This document shows, piece after piece, positions 28,254 through 37,240 of a DNA stretch of 64,000 nt. The notes beneath the pieces are model-generated. The model saw only the letters and a program-made list of their open reading frames with translations. It had not been told where the DNA came from and searched no databases. The DNA comes from Dehalococcoidia bacterium (GTDB lineage Bacteria; Chloroflexota; Dehalococcoidia; Tepidiformales; Tepidiformaceae). Positions within the stretch are counted from its first letter, which is position 1, and every line of letters starts with the position of its first letter. Where the stretch lies: NCBI GenBank assembly GCA_022827945.1, contig JAJEIT010000026.1:1-64000 (forward strand), in the 5' to 3' direction. The position numbers and the translations under genes are program-made.

Positions 28254-28817
28254 ATGCCCAGACTCGACGATAGCGGCGCCGGGTTCGCCGGCGTCTACAG
28301 CCAGCACCGCGAGCTCTGGGAGGCCTTCCAGGTGCAGTGGGGCACCATCTGGGAGTACGGCTCCCTCGAGCCCCGCATCCGCGACCTCATCCGCATCAAG
28401 TCCGCCACGCTCCACGCCTGCGACTTCTGAGCGCCCGCGCGCACTGCTGCGGCGCAGCAGGACGGCATGGACGAGGAGATGATCGCGGCCATCCACGACC
28501 CCGAAGCCTCCGACCTCGAACCGCGCGTCAAGCTCGCCATGCTGTTCGTCGAACGCTGGGTCCGGGACGACGCCCGCTCTATCGACGACGGCTTCTTCGC
28601 CGAGCTCCGCGAGCACTTCAGCGAGCGTGAGCTGCTCGAGTTGGCCATTACCACGGGCACTGTCGAGCTCTCCCACAAGTTCAACACCGCCTTCGGGGTC
28701 ATCCCCCGCCACGAGGGCGACACCTACCAGGTCGGCACCCCCGGCGCCCCGCAGTACATGCGCGACCATCTCGCTTCGCTCGGCATCGAGTCGCCCCTCG
28801 CGGCGGCGGATCGCTAG
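28254..28817 (+). CDS. CMD/AhpD-like protein, candidate selenoprotein with in-frame UGA at 28428-28430
   Basis: AGGAGG then ATG 28254; MPRLDDSG...LIRIKSATLHACDF[U]APARTAAAQQDGMDEEMIAAIHD...; ORF 28467..28817 is the same frame past the TGA. Confidence 0.75.
28431..28463 (+). promoter_or_regulatory. Putative bacterial SECIS hairpin
   Basis: Directly 3' of TGA; ctgctgc-GGC-gcagcag 7-bp stem, G-containing loop starting 20 nt after UGA. Confidence 0.6.
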
Positions 28818-30321
28818 CGTGCCACCGGCGGCGACGGTCCCCGAGCTGCTCGCCGCCGGCGCCCCCGATGCCGTCGCCGTGCAGGGCGCGGGCGGTCGCG
28901 ATGCCACCTACGCCGGCCTCCGCGCCGCCGTCGACGCCCTCGCCGGACAGCTCCGCGGCGCAGGCATCGCCGCCAACGACCGCGTGGCACTCGTGCTTCC
29001 CAACGGCCCATCCATGGCCGCCGCCTTCCTCGCCGCCGCCACTGCCAGCACCGCCGCCCCTCTCAACCCCCGCTACCGCGAGGAGGAGCTGACCCTCTCG
29101 TTCGAGGAGTTGGGCGTTCGCGTGGCTGTCGCCACGCCCGGCGCGGAGGGGATCCCCGCCCTTCCCGGCATCCGCCGCCTCGACCTCCAGGGCGACGGCC
29201 TCGATCTCACCCTCACCGAGAACGGCGCTCCTGTAGCTGCCGCCCCCGGCCCGCCCCCCTCCCCAGACGACGTCGCGCTCGTCCTGCAGACGTCGGGCAC
29301 CACCGCCCGCCCCAAGACCGTGCCCCTCACCCACGCCAACCTCGGGGTCTCCGCCGCCAACATCGCCGAGTCTCTTGCCCTCACCGCCGCCGACCGCTGC
29401 CTGATGGTGATGCCCCTCTTCCACATCCACGGGCTCATCGCGGGGCTACTCGCTCCCCTCTCGGCGGGCGGCGCCGTCGCCTGCCCCGGCGACTTCAACG
29501 CCTTCCGCTTCTTCGAGTGGCTCGATGCCTTCGAGCCGACCTGGTACACGGCCGTCCCGACCATGCACCAGCTCGTCCTCTCCCGCGCCTCGCGCCACGC
29601 CGACACGCTTGCCCGTGCGAACCTGCGCTTCGTCCGCTCTTCCTCCGCGCCCCTCCCGCCGGTCGTCCTCGAACGCATCGAGGAGACGTTCGGCGCGCCC
29701 ATGATCGAGGCCTACGGCATGACCGAGGCGACCCACCAGATGGCCGCCCAGCCCCTTCCGCCCGGCCTGCGCAAGCCCGGCTCCGTCGGCCGCGCCACGG
29801 GCATCGAGATCGCCATCCTCGACCCCGCCGGCGACCCCCTTCCGCCCGGCGGGCGGGGCGAGGTCTCCATCCGCGGCGCGAGCGTCACCGCCGGCTACGA
29901 GGCCAACCCGGAGGCGAACGCCGACGCCTTCACCGACGCCGGCTGGTTCCGCACCGGCGACGAGGGCGAACTCGACGAGGACGGCTACCTTTTCCTCACA
30001 GGCCGCCTCAAGGAGCTCATCAACCGCGGCGGCGAGAAAGTCGCCCCCCGCGAGGTCGAGGAGGTCATTCTCCGCCATCCCGCCGTCCGCCAGGCCGTCT
30101 GCTTCGCCCTCCCCCACGCCACCCTCGGCGAGGACGTGGCCGCCGCCGTCATCCGCAACGAGGGCGCCGAACTCGGCGAGGCCGCCGTCCGCGACCTCTG
30201 CGGCGAGTACCTCGCGCCCTTCAAGGTCCCCCGCACCGTCGTCTTCGTCGACGAGATCCCCGTCGGCCCGACCGGCAAGCTCCAGCGCATCGGCCTCGCC
30301 GAACGCCTCGGCCTCCCGTAG
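28816..30321 (+). CDS. AMP-dependent acyl-CoA synthetase/ligase
   Basis: LQTSGTTARPKTVPLTHANL, AYGMTEATHQMA, WFRTGDEGELDEDGYLFLTGRLKELINRGGEKV. Confidence 0.92.
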   Translation, partial: SVPPAATVPELLAAGAPDAVAVQGAGGRDATYAGLRAAVDALAGQLRGAGIAANDRVALVLPNGPSMAAAFLAAATASTAAPLNPRYREEELTLSFEELGVRVAVATPGAEGIPALPGIRRLDLQGDGLDLTLTENGAPVAAAPGPPPSPDDVALVLQTSGTTARPKTVPLTHANLGVSAANIAESLALTAADRCLMVMPLFHIHGLIAGLLAPLSAGGAVACPGDFNAFRFFEWLDAFEPTWYTAVPTMHQLVLSRASRHADTLARANLRFVRSSSAPLPPVVLERIEETFGAPMIEAYGMTEATHQMAAQPLPPGLRKPGSVGRATGIEIAILDPAGDPLPPGGRGEVSIRGASVTAGYEANPEANADAFTDAGWFRTGDEGELDEDGYLFLTGRLKELINRGGEKVAPREVEEVILRHPAVRQAVCFALPHATLGEDVAAAVIRNEGAELGEAAVRDLCGEYLAPFKVPRTVVFVDEIPVGPTGKLQRIGLAERLGLP

Positions 30322-30386
30322 CGGCCACCCCCAGTCACGACCCCCTCCTATAATCCCTGCCACCTCAACCCCCGGAGTGCACCCCC

Positions 30387-31283
30387 ATGCCCGACTACGA
30401 AAACCTGATCCTTGACCGCGCCGGCACCGACGGCCGCGTCGGACGCATCACCCTCAACCGCCCGGAGAAGATGAACGCCCTCTCGCAGGAGCTCCTTTTC
30501 GAGTTCAACGAAGCCCTCCACGACTACGAGGCCGACGACAGCATCCGCGTCATCATCATCAAGGGCGCCGGACGCTGCTTTAGCGCCGGCTACGACCTCA
30601 CTCCACCCCAGGGCCGCGGCGCCGATGCCGTCGTCCGCCGCCACCGCGCCGTCGACGACGAGGGCCGCCGCCTGCTCTGGAACATGCGCACCGGCATGCA
30701 GCAGATCACCGACATCCAGATGTACTACTGGAACATGGCCAAGGTCACCATCGCCCAGCTCCACGGCTACGCCCTCGCCGGTGGCTGCGAGATGGCGATG
30801 ATGTCCGACATGGTTACCGCCGCCGAGGACGTCCGCATCGGCCACCCCGGCGTGCGGGGCCTCGGCGTCGCTCGCAACGGCGCCATCTTCCCGCTCGTCC
30901 TCGGCATGCGGAAGGCGAAGGAGCTGTACTACACGGGCGACAACGTCACCGGCAAGGAGGCCGAGGAGATCGGCATGGTCAACTACGCCTGGCCCGCCGA
31001 CGAGCTCGAGGAACGCACCATCGCCTTCGCCGACCGCATCGCCAACCTGAGCGCCGACCACCTCGCCATCGCCAAGACGAGCATGAACCGCTTCTACGAG
31101 AACATGGGCATCTACTCGTCCATCCGCAGCTCCACCGACCTCGACGCCGCCGGGCAGTTCACCGCCCAGGCGTACGAATGGCAGGACCGCACCCGCCAGG
31201 CCATGGAGAGCGGCGGCGGCCTCAAGGAAGCCCTCGACTGGCGCGACGGCCCCTACCGGGACTACCGCGCCAGCGGGCGGTAG
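30387..31283 (+). CDS. Enoyl-CoA hydratase/isomerase family protein
   Basis: ITLNRPEKMNALSQEL, KGAGRCFSAGYDL, LHGYALAGGCEMAMMSDM. Confidence 0.93.
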   Translation: MPDYENLILDRAGTDGRVGRITLNRPEKMNALSQELLFEFNEALHDYEADDSIRVIIIKGAGRCFSAGYDLTPPQGRGADAVVRRHRAVDDEGRRLLWNMRTGMQQITDIQMYYWNMAKVTIAQLHGYALAGGCEMAMMSDMVTAAEDVRIGHPGVRGLGVARNGAIFPLVLGMRKAKELYYTGDNVTGKEAEEIGMVNYAWPADELEERTIAFADRIANLSADHLAIAKTSMNRFYENMGIYSSIRSSTDLDAAGQFTAQAYEWQDRTRQAMESGGGLKEALDWRDGPYRDYRASGR

Positions 31284-31383
31284 TGGGTAGTGGATAGTGA
31301 GTAGTGAATGGTGTTTGGGGTTAATCCCTCACCAGCCACCAGCCACCAGCCACCAGCCACCGGCCACCGGCCACTACTCACTA
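31284..31383. repeat. Heptamer-family repeat element
   Basis: gtgggtagtggatagtgagtagtgaatggtg ... ccagccaccagccaccagccaccagccaccggccaccggccactactcacta. Confidence 0.85.
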
Positions 31384-31941
31384 ATACGGCAGCCCCGGCT
31401 TCCCCAGCAGGGCGCGTGCGAAGGTCGCGCGGCCCAGGTGGCCGTTCGCGTGGCCGATGAGGCCGTGCCCGATCGCCTCCATGCGTGAGATCTCGCCCCA
31501 CGGACGGAACAGCTGGAACGTCGTGATGTACTCGTCGCGCATGTTCGCGATGCGCGGGACCACCGCCTCCTTGAGCGCCTCCGAGTAGCGGTCGAACTCC
31601 TCCGGTGCGGGGAAGCGCAGGTCGTACGCCTCGTCGTCCGTCAGGTTCGTGCCCTGCTCGACGCGCGGCAGGTCCCATGCCTGGTCGAAGCCCTGCACGA
31701 GCCACACTGGCTGCTCCCGGTCGAAGGCGAAGTGGATGATGTTGTCGATCGTGCGCTGCACGTGCCACACGTCGAACCCGATCGAGCTCGTCTTCCGGCC
31801 CTGCGTGTCGCACAGCTCCTCGATGGTCAGGTCCGCTACCGCCAGCTTGCAGTAGTCGAGCACCCGCTCGACCAGCCGCGAGTACTGCGCCTGCACCGTC
31901 GCATCGACCCCCATCCCGGGCAGGTTCCCCGGCCGGGTCAT
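31381..31941 (-). CDS. DinB-family protein
   Basis: DVWHVQRTIDNIIHFAFDREQPVWL...EAIGHGLIGHANGHLGRATFARALLG. Confidence 0.75.
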   Translation of the reverse strand: MTRPGNLPGMGVDATVQAQYSRLVERVLDYCKLAVADLTIEELCDTQGRKTSSIGFDVWHVQRTIDNIIHFAFDREQPVWLVQGFDQAWDLPRVEQGTNLTDDEAYDLRFPAPEEFDRYSEALKEAVVPRIANMRDEYITTFQLFRPWGEISRMEAIGHGLIGHANGHLGRATFARALLGKPGLPY

Positions 31942-32792
31942 GGCGTGTGCTCCTTCAGGAAGCTGCGAACCGTCTCGATCGTGTCCGGCAGCTTCGCCTC
32001 GCTCCGGCAATCAACGTCGAGGCAGCGCGCGTCGGGTGCGTCTCCGCAGATCTGCTCGGCGATGCTCGTCGGGTGGAATACGTCGCTTCCCGGCAGGATC
32101 AGCAGCGGCGTCTCGCACGAGCGCACGAACGCCTCGTCGACGCTGAAGTAGGGTGGCCGGTCCGGCCAGATGGCGTCCGCGTACCGCTCGATCAAGTCGA
32201 CGTACGCATCCGCGCTCATCGCCCCGATCTCCGCCCGGAACGCTTCGTCGTCGTGGATGCGCCGCGCGAACGGCCCCGCCGCGTTGTTCGCCATGAAGAC
32301 GCGGTTCGCCATCGCCGACTCGACCACCGCCCCCACGCCCTCCTCCCGCGCCAGCGCGAGCGTCGGCTTGAACATGTCCATGAAGGTGTCGACCGAGTTC
32401 GTGTGGTTCAGCCCCACCGGGTCCTGCCCCACCCCGGAGGCGATGCGGTCGGGGACCTCCTCCGCGATGCGCAGGATGAACGCCACGCCGATGCACCCCC
32501 CGAACGTGTGCGCCCGCTCGACCCCGAGGTCGTCGAGCACCGCAATCTGGTCGGCGACCATCACGTCATAGGGCGCAGGCGCCGCGGGCGCGGGGCTCTG
32601 CCCCGCGTTCCGCTGGTCCATCCCGATGACCATGAAGTCGGAGGCGAACTCCGTGAGCGGATTGATCGCGCTCACGGACCAGAAGTCGATCTCGCTGTTC
32701 ACGCCACCCGGCGCGAAGCACAGCAGGGGGAACCCCTCCCCGAACGTCTCGTAGTGAATAACCGCCCCATCGGGCCGCTCGATATCCGGCAT
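31938..32792 (-). CDS. Alpha/beta hydrolase
   Basis: PLLCFAPGGVNSEIDFW, VIGMDQRNAGQS, ERAHTFGGCIGVAFILRIAEE. Confidence 0.85.
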   Translation of the reverse strand: MPDIERPDGAVIHYETFGEGFPLLCFAPGGVNSEIDFWSVSAINPLTEFASDFMVIGMDQRNAGQSPAPAAPAPYDVMVADQIAVLDDLGVERAHTFGGCIGVAFILRIAEEVPDRIASGVGQDPVGLNHTNSVDTFMDMFKPTLALAREEGVGAVVESAMANRVFMANNAAGPFARRIHDDEAFRAEIGAMSADAYVDLIERYADAIWPDRPPYFSVDEAFVRSCETPLLILPGSDVFHPTSIAEQICGDAPDARCLDVDCRSEAKLPDTIETVRSFLKEHTP

Positions 32793-32839
32793 GCGCCACC
32801 TCCAGCGCGCCGGATTCTAGCGACTTGGGCCCGACCCCA

Positions 32840-32979
32840 CTCAGGGGCGCCCGCGCGCCGCTCTCCTCAGCGATGGGCCATCGCGAGCGCGCAGCAGTCG
32901 AGCGGAGAAATCCCCGTCGAGCGCTCTCCTCAGCGGGGCGCCGGCCCCGCGCTCCACTCAGCGAGCGAAGCGAGCGCTC
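32840..32979. repeat. Multi-hairpin repeat, 4-unit array with an enlarged second unit
   Basis: CTCAG-core-CGCTC units; last unit (cgagcgaagcgag) identical to the last unit at 17.06 kb. Confidence 0.85.
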
Positions 32980-33371
32980 TACTCGACGTCGACGGTCGCG
33001 CCGGCCTCTTCGAGCTTCGCCTTGATCTCGTCCGCCTCGTCCTTCGCGATGCCTTCCTTGACCTTCGCGGGGGCGCCCTCGACGAGCTCTTTGGCCTCCT
33101 TCAGGCCCAGACCGCTCACGACCTCGCGCACGGCCTTGATCACGTTGATCTTCTTCTCGCCGAAGCTCTTGAGGACGACGTCGAACTCCGTCTGCTCCTC
33201 GGCGGCGGCTGCGGCGCCGTCGCCGGCAGCCGGGGCGGCGCCGGCGGCCATCATCATCGGCGCGGCGGCGGTGATGTCGAACTCCTCTTCGATCGCCTTG
33301 TTCAGGTCGCGGAGCTCGAGCAGCGTCATGCCCTTGATGATGTCCAGGGCTTCTTCGATCTTGGTGGCCAT
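32979..33371 (-). CDS. rplL: 50S ribosomal protein L7/L12
   Basis: [51 protein letters not shown]. Confidence 0.97.
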   Translation of the reverse strand: MATKIEEALDIIKGMTLLELRDLNKAIEEEFDITAAAPMMMAAGAAPAAGDGAAAAAEEQTEFDVVLKSFGEKKINVIKAVREVVSGLGLKEAKELVEGAPAKVKEGIAKDEADEIKAKLEEAGATVDVE

Positions 33372-33416
33372 TGCAGTTCCCCTTCGGTGTTGTGTGACGT
33401 TACTGGCGGGCGGCCG

Positions 33417-33950
33417 CTAGGCGGCTTCGCCCTCTTCGAGCTGGTTGGCGCGCGCCTCAACCAGACCGTTGAAGTCGCGCAGCGTGGCCTGCAGGAGGCC
33501 GGCAAGGTTCTGGACGGGCGATCGCAGCTTGCCCGCGATCTGGGCGATGAGCTCCTCGCGCGGAGGCGTCTTCGCGAGCTCCTCGACCTCGGCGGCGCTC
33601 AGGACGCGCCCCTCGAGCCAGCCGCCGTAGATGGGCAGGTCAACTCGCTCCGCGCGCAGGTACTCCATGAGCAGCCGCGCCGGCGCGACCGGGTCGCCGT
33701 AGCCGAGCGTCAGCGTCGTTGGACCCTGCAGCAGCTCCGCCATCTCCGGACGGCCTGCCTCTTCGGCAGCCAGCTTGGTGAGCGAATTCTTGACGACGCG
33801 CACGCGCACGTCGGCCGGACTCAGGGCCCGGCGCAGCGCCTGGAACGCCTGCACGTCGAGCCCGCTGTGGTCGCTGCCGATGGCGACCTCCGCGCGCTCC
33901 AGGTCCTGCTTGATATCGGCGACGAGCGCCACCTTTTTCGCGGCAGGCAC
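33417..33950 (-). CDS. rplJ: 50S ribosomal protein L10
   Basis: RVRVVKNSLTKLAAEEAG...LAKTPPREELIAQIAGKLRSPVQNLAGLLQATLR. Confidence 0.95.
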   Translation of the reverse strand: MPAAKKVALVADIKQDLERAEVAIGSDHSGLDVQAFQALRRALSPADVRVRVVKNSLTKLAAEEAGRPEMAELLQGPTTLTLGYGDPVAPARLLMEYLRAERVDLPIYGGWLEGRVLSAAEVEELAKTPPREELIAQIAGKLRSPVQNLAGLLQATLRDFNGLVEARANQLEEGEAA

Positions 33951-34004
33951 GAACGAAACTCCAGTCCAGCGTTGGGGAGAGAGGAATGCGAGGGGCGCGC
34001 AGGA

Positions 34005-34100
34005 AAGGCGCTCGCCTCGCGCATCGCCTCGGCAGGCGCCGCTTGCGGCTTATCCCCGCTGGGGGGACCTGCGGTCTCCGGCAATCGCTTGCGCAACGAA
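34005..34100 (-). ncRNA. L10 leader (ribosomal protein leader)
   Basis: Minus strand gccggagaccgcaggtcccccc...aagccgcaagcggcgcctgccgaggcgatgcgcg upstream of rplJ. Confidence 0.85.
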
Positions 34101-34133
34101 GCGTACGACGGACCGGGAATACGGGGAAGCGCG

Positions 34134-34724
34134 CTACGGACCGCCCGGCAGCGCCGTCGCCACGCCCGTGACCTGCTCCTCCGGGAGGTGATCGGTCGAG
34201 CCCGCGCCCACCAGTATCAGCTTCTCGCCCACCACATCAATGCTCGTGATCGAGCAGTTCCCGAGCTTCACCGGCACCACCCGGTCGTTTCGGGTCGCCT
34301 CGCCTATGGCCACGCAGATGGCGATGTAGTGGCTCACCACGACCACGTCGCCGGCGCCGTTCTCGAACTCCGCCAGCGTCCCGACTACCCGCTGGCGCCA
34401 CGCCTGCAGCGTCTCGTTCTGCTCGCTCCAGACGCCCTCCATGAACGGCCCGATGATCGCCTTGCGCTCCTCCGGCGGCAGCGAGGGGTCGAAGACCTCC
34501 GCAACCTCCTCGCGGACCTCCGGCTCGAGGCCGAAGGCCGCCGCGATCGGGTCCGCCGTCTCGCGCGTGCGCCGCAGCGGCGAGACGACCAGCCGCGAGG
34601 GCGTCAGCCTGCCCAGGGCCCGCGCCGTGATCGCCGCCTGCTCATGGCCGAGCGGCGCCAGTCCCGGGTCGAGGTCGTCGAGCCCGGCCGCGGCCAGTCC
34701 GTGACGGATCAGGTAGAGCGTCAT
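34134..34724 (-). CDS. Histidine phosphatase family protein
   Basis: LYLIRHGLAAAG, VVSPLRRTRETADPI, VVVVSHYIAI. Confidence 0.9.
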   Translation of the reverse strand: MTLYLIRHGLAAAGLDDLDPGLAPLGHEQAAITARALGRLTPSRLVVSPLRRTRETADPIAAAFGLEPEVREEVAEVFDPSLPPEERKAIIGPFMEGVWSEQNETLQAWRQRVVGTLAEFENGAGDVVVVSHYIAICVAIGEATRNDRVVPVKLGNCSITSIDVVGEKLILVGAGSTDHLPEEQVTGVATALPGGP

Positions 34725-34731
34725 GGCGCGC

Positions 34732-35727
34732 TCAGGATCCGTCGCTGAAGAACAGCTTCTCGACCTCGTCGGAAAGCGTGACGTTCATCAGCCGGGCGCG
34801 CTGCAGCGCCTCCCAGTAGTAGCGGTAGGTGGCGCGGTCGTGCAGGTCGCCCTCATGCTGGATCGGCCCCCAGTCCGCCTCGTACGCCTTCAGCATGATC
34901 GCCTCGCCCAGCGCGACCTCCGGCGCTTCGGGCGCCATCGCCCGCGTGATCGGCTCGATCTGCGCCGGGTAGATGGACCACTGCCGCATGAACCCGAACT
35001 CCTCGCGCGCCCGCCGCGCGTCGCCGTAGATGACGTCCTCGTCGCGCAGCTCCAGCGTGACGTTGTGCGCGGGCACGACCCCGTGCGCCAGCGCGGCCGC
35101 CACGACATCTCCCTTCGCCCGCCGGATGAGCTGGTGGTTGAACTGCCCCGGCGAGCGCATCGCCGAAGCGGGAATCGTGCCGTGGTGCGCCGAGACGAAG
35201 TCCATCAGCCCGAAGTCGAGCACCTGCACGTTCGGCAGCGCCGCCAGCTCCCAGGCGTCGTGCAGCGCGCCGTGCGTCTCGACGAGGATGTGGATGGGAA
35301 TCTCGCGATCCACGCCCGCCTGCTGCGTGCGCTCCCGGATGTAGTCGATCATCTCCGCGCCCTGGCTCGCCTCGGTGCACTTGGGGATCGTGAGGTAGGC
35401 CACGCGCTCGGCCGCCTCGCCGACGACGATGTCGGCGTCCGCCTTCCAGTGGTCGTGTGTGTAGTCGTGGATGCGAACGCCGGCCATGTTGTGGTGGTTG
35501 GACTCGCTGTTCTGCATCCGCGCCGCCATCCGGGCGTGCGCCGTCTCCTCCCCCGTGGGCGCCCCGTCCTCGAGGTCCATGGTGATGTCGAAGACGCCGC
35601 CCATCTCGTTCTGCAGCTCGAAGGCCTTCTGGATGCGCTGCTCCGTTCCCGCGAAGTGCTCGCAGGACGGGATCACGGGCATCGGCGGCTCGCCCTCGAA
35701 GAGCGCCTCGTTCGGGTGTCGGGGCAT
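34732..35727 (-). CDS. HpcH/HpaI aldolase / citrate lyase (CitE)-like family protein
   Basis: DITMDLEDGAPTGEE, IPIHILVETHGALHDAWELAAL, IYPAQIEPI. Confidence 0.85.
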   Translation of the reverse strand: MPRHPNEALFEGEPPMPVIPSCEHFAGTEQRIQKAFELQNEMGGVFDITMDLEDGAPTGEETAHARMAARMQNSESNHHNMAGVRIHDYTHDHWKADADIVVGEAAERVAYLTIPKCTEASQGAEMIDYIRERTQQAGVDREIPIHILVETHGALHDAWELAALPNVQVLDFGLMDFVSAHHGTIPASAMRSPGQFNHQLIRRAKGDVVAAALAHGVVPAHNVTLELRDEDVIYGDARRAREEFGFMRQWSIYPAQIEPITRAMAPEAPEVALGEAIMLKAYEADWGPIQHEGDLHDRATYRYYWEALQRARLMNVTLSDEVEKLFFSDGS

Positions 35728-35816
35728 GAAACGCCTCCCTGACGTATCTGGTGTTGGGGTTCTCGCAGAGTGCGCGAGCCAGTATCGGCCCTCACCGCCC
35801 CACGGTCACGCGCGGG

Positions 35817-36092
35817 CTACGCCCACCCCGTCAGCGCCGCCTCCACCGCCTCGTTGACCGCCTCCGCCGCCTCCCCGGGCACCGCCTCCCCCAGCGCCTC
35901 CAGGCGAGCCTCGATGTACGCCCGCGCCGACTCCACGCTCGACACGTCGTCGCTCGCCGCCGCCTCGGCCACGAGCGCCTGCGCCAGGCGCAATGGGTCG
36001 CCGGCGATGGCCGCGCCCGCCTCGCCGAGATCGGCGAACGGCTCCGCGAGCATCCTCCGGAGCTGGGTCAGGCGTATCTCGTCGGTGGGCAC
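35817..36092 (-). CDS. Small hypothetical protein
   Basis: 91-aa ORF, Ala/Glu-rich helical composition. Confidence 0.5.
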   Translation of the reverse strand: MPTDEIRLTQLRRMLAEPFADLGEAGAAIAGDPLRLAQALVAEAAASDDVSSVESARAYIEARLEALGEAVPGEAAEAVNEAVEAALTGWA

Positions 36093-36116
36093 GGGGCGCC
36101 TCCGCCGCGATGGCGG

Positions 36117-36476
36117 CTAGCGCGGTGGCGCTTCCTGCCGGGGCGGCCGGATCTTGTTGTAGCAGGTGCTGCAGTAGACGGGACGGTCGCCCCGCGGCTG
36201 GAATGGCACTTCCGTCATCTGGCCGCAGTCGGCGCAGGCGGCGGGGTGCATCTGGCGCGGCGTCTTGCCGCCGAAGCTGGCGAAGTTCCCGTAGCGCACG
36301 TACCCGTCCATCTCCTCCAGGGAGCTGCGGTTCGAACGCCGTGCCTGGCGGCAGGAGGGACAGCGCGAGGGCTCGTTCATCAGCCCCTTGTTCGCGTAGA
36401 ACTCCTGCTCGCCGGCGGTGAAGGTGAAGCTGGTGCTGCAATCGCGGCAGACGATCTGCTTGTCGGCGTAGGCCAA
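36117..36476 (-). CDS. Zinc-ribbon domain protein (multi-CxxC)
   Basis: DKQIVCRDCSTSFTFTAGEQEFYANKGL...RCPSCRQAR...CADCGQ...YCSTCYNKIRP. Confidence 0.85.
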   Translation of the reverse strand: MAYADKQIVCRDCSTSFTFTAGEQEFYANKGLMNEPSRCPSCRQARRSNRSSLEEMDGYVRYGNFASFGGKTPRQMHPAACADCGQMTEVPFQPRGDRPVYCSTCYNKIRPPRQEAPPR

Positions 36477-36562
36477 GGAATCAGGGCTCCTTCCCTGCGG
36501 GTCTGCGAACCAGTGTACCAGCCGCCCCGCTACGGCTAACCGGACCGATGCTCAAACTGCTA

Positions 36563-36588
36563 TCCTTACTTGACGACCACAGTAAGGA
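36563..36588. promoter_or_regulatory. Inverted repeat, probable TA operator
   Basis: tccttact-N10-agtaagga just upstream of the AbrB-type gene. Confidence 0.6.
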
Positions 36589-36595
36589 GTCTGGC

Positions 36596-36844
36596 ATGGA
36601 AGTTGCCGCTCGCGTCAGTTCAAAAGGCCAGATCACGATTCCCCGTGCGGTGCGTGAAGCGCTCGGTATCAAGGAGGGCGATGAAGTCCTCTTCCGGCTT
36701 GAGGGGAAGCGCGCGGTCATTGCGCGTACCCCTGACTTTCTGGAGCTCGCTGGATTCGTGGACGTGCCCCTGGAGAAAAGGGGCACTCCGTGGGACGAGA
36801 TTCTGCGTGAGACACGGAAGGCTCGGGCCGCCGCCCGTCGATGA
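36596..36844 (+). CDS. AbrB/SpoVT-type antitoxin (VapB-like)
   Basis: RVSSKGQITIPRAVREALGIKEGDEVLFRLEG. Confidence 0.9.
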   Translation: MEVAARVSSKGQITIPRAVREALGIKEGDEVLFRLEGKRAVIARTPDFLELAGFVDVPLEKRGTPWDEILRETRKARAAARR

Positions 36845-37236
36845 CCGCCTTCCTCGATACGAACATCATCGTCCGGCACTACACCGGAGACCCGCCGGCT
36901 CAGGCCCGGTTGGCAACCCGCTACCTCGAGCAAGCCGACCGGCTCCTCCTCCCCGACCTCATCCTTGCGGAGGTCGCGTACGTGCTGGAGTCGTATTACC
37001 GCATGTCCCGCGACCAGGTTGCTGCCGCGCTGCGCTCGACCCTCGCCATACCTGCCGTTCGGGTGTTCGACAGGGATCTCCTTCAGCGGACGGTCGAACT
37101 GTACGACATCCACCGTTTTGGCTTCGCCGATGCCTACCTCGTGGCGAGCGCCGAGCGCTCGGCCGTAGGGACCATCGCCTCGTTCGACCGGGGAATCGAT
37201 CGCGCAGAAACGGTCCGGCGGGAAGAGCCTGCCTAG
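36841..37236 (+). CDS. PIN-domain toxin (VapC-like)
   Basis: AFLDTNIIVRHYTGD...ILAEVAYVLESYY...FADAYLVASAE...IASFDRGID. Confidence 0.9.
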   Translation: MTAFLDTNIIVRHYTGDPPAQARLATRYLEQADRLLLPDLILAEVAYVLESYYRMSRDQVAAALRSTLAIPAVRVFDRDLLQRTVELYDIHRFGFADAYLVASAERSAVGTIASFDRGIDRAETVRREEPA

Positions 37237-37240
37237 ACCC

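Noticed and set aside
28428-28430. Simple pseudogene explanation of the CMD gene
   Set aside because: Not excluded, but the stop is exactly at the expected redox Cys of CxxC, the frame is otherwise intact, and a hairpin follows at SECIS distance; recoding is the better working hypothesis.
28210-28482. 90-aa ORF at the start of the CMD gene
   Set aside because: Out of frame with the CMD homology; Ser/Pro/Ala-rich shadow of the real (UGA-containing) frame.
31947-34748. 933-aa plus-strand ORF
   Set aside because: Antisense across hydrolase, rplL, rplJ and the L10 leader; Arg/Leu-rich GC artefact.
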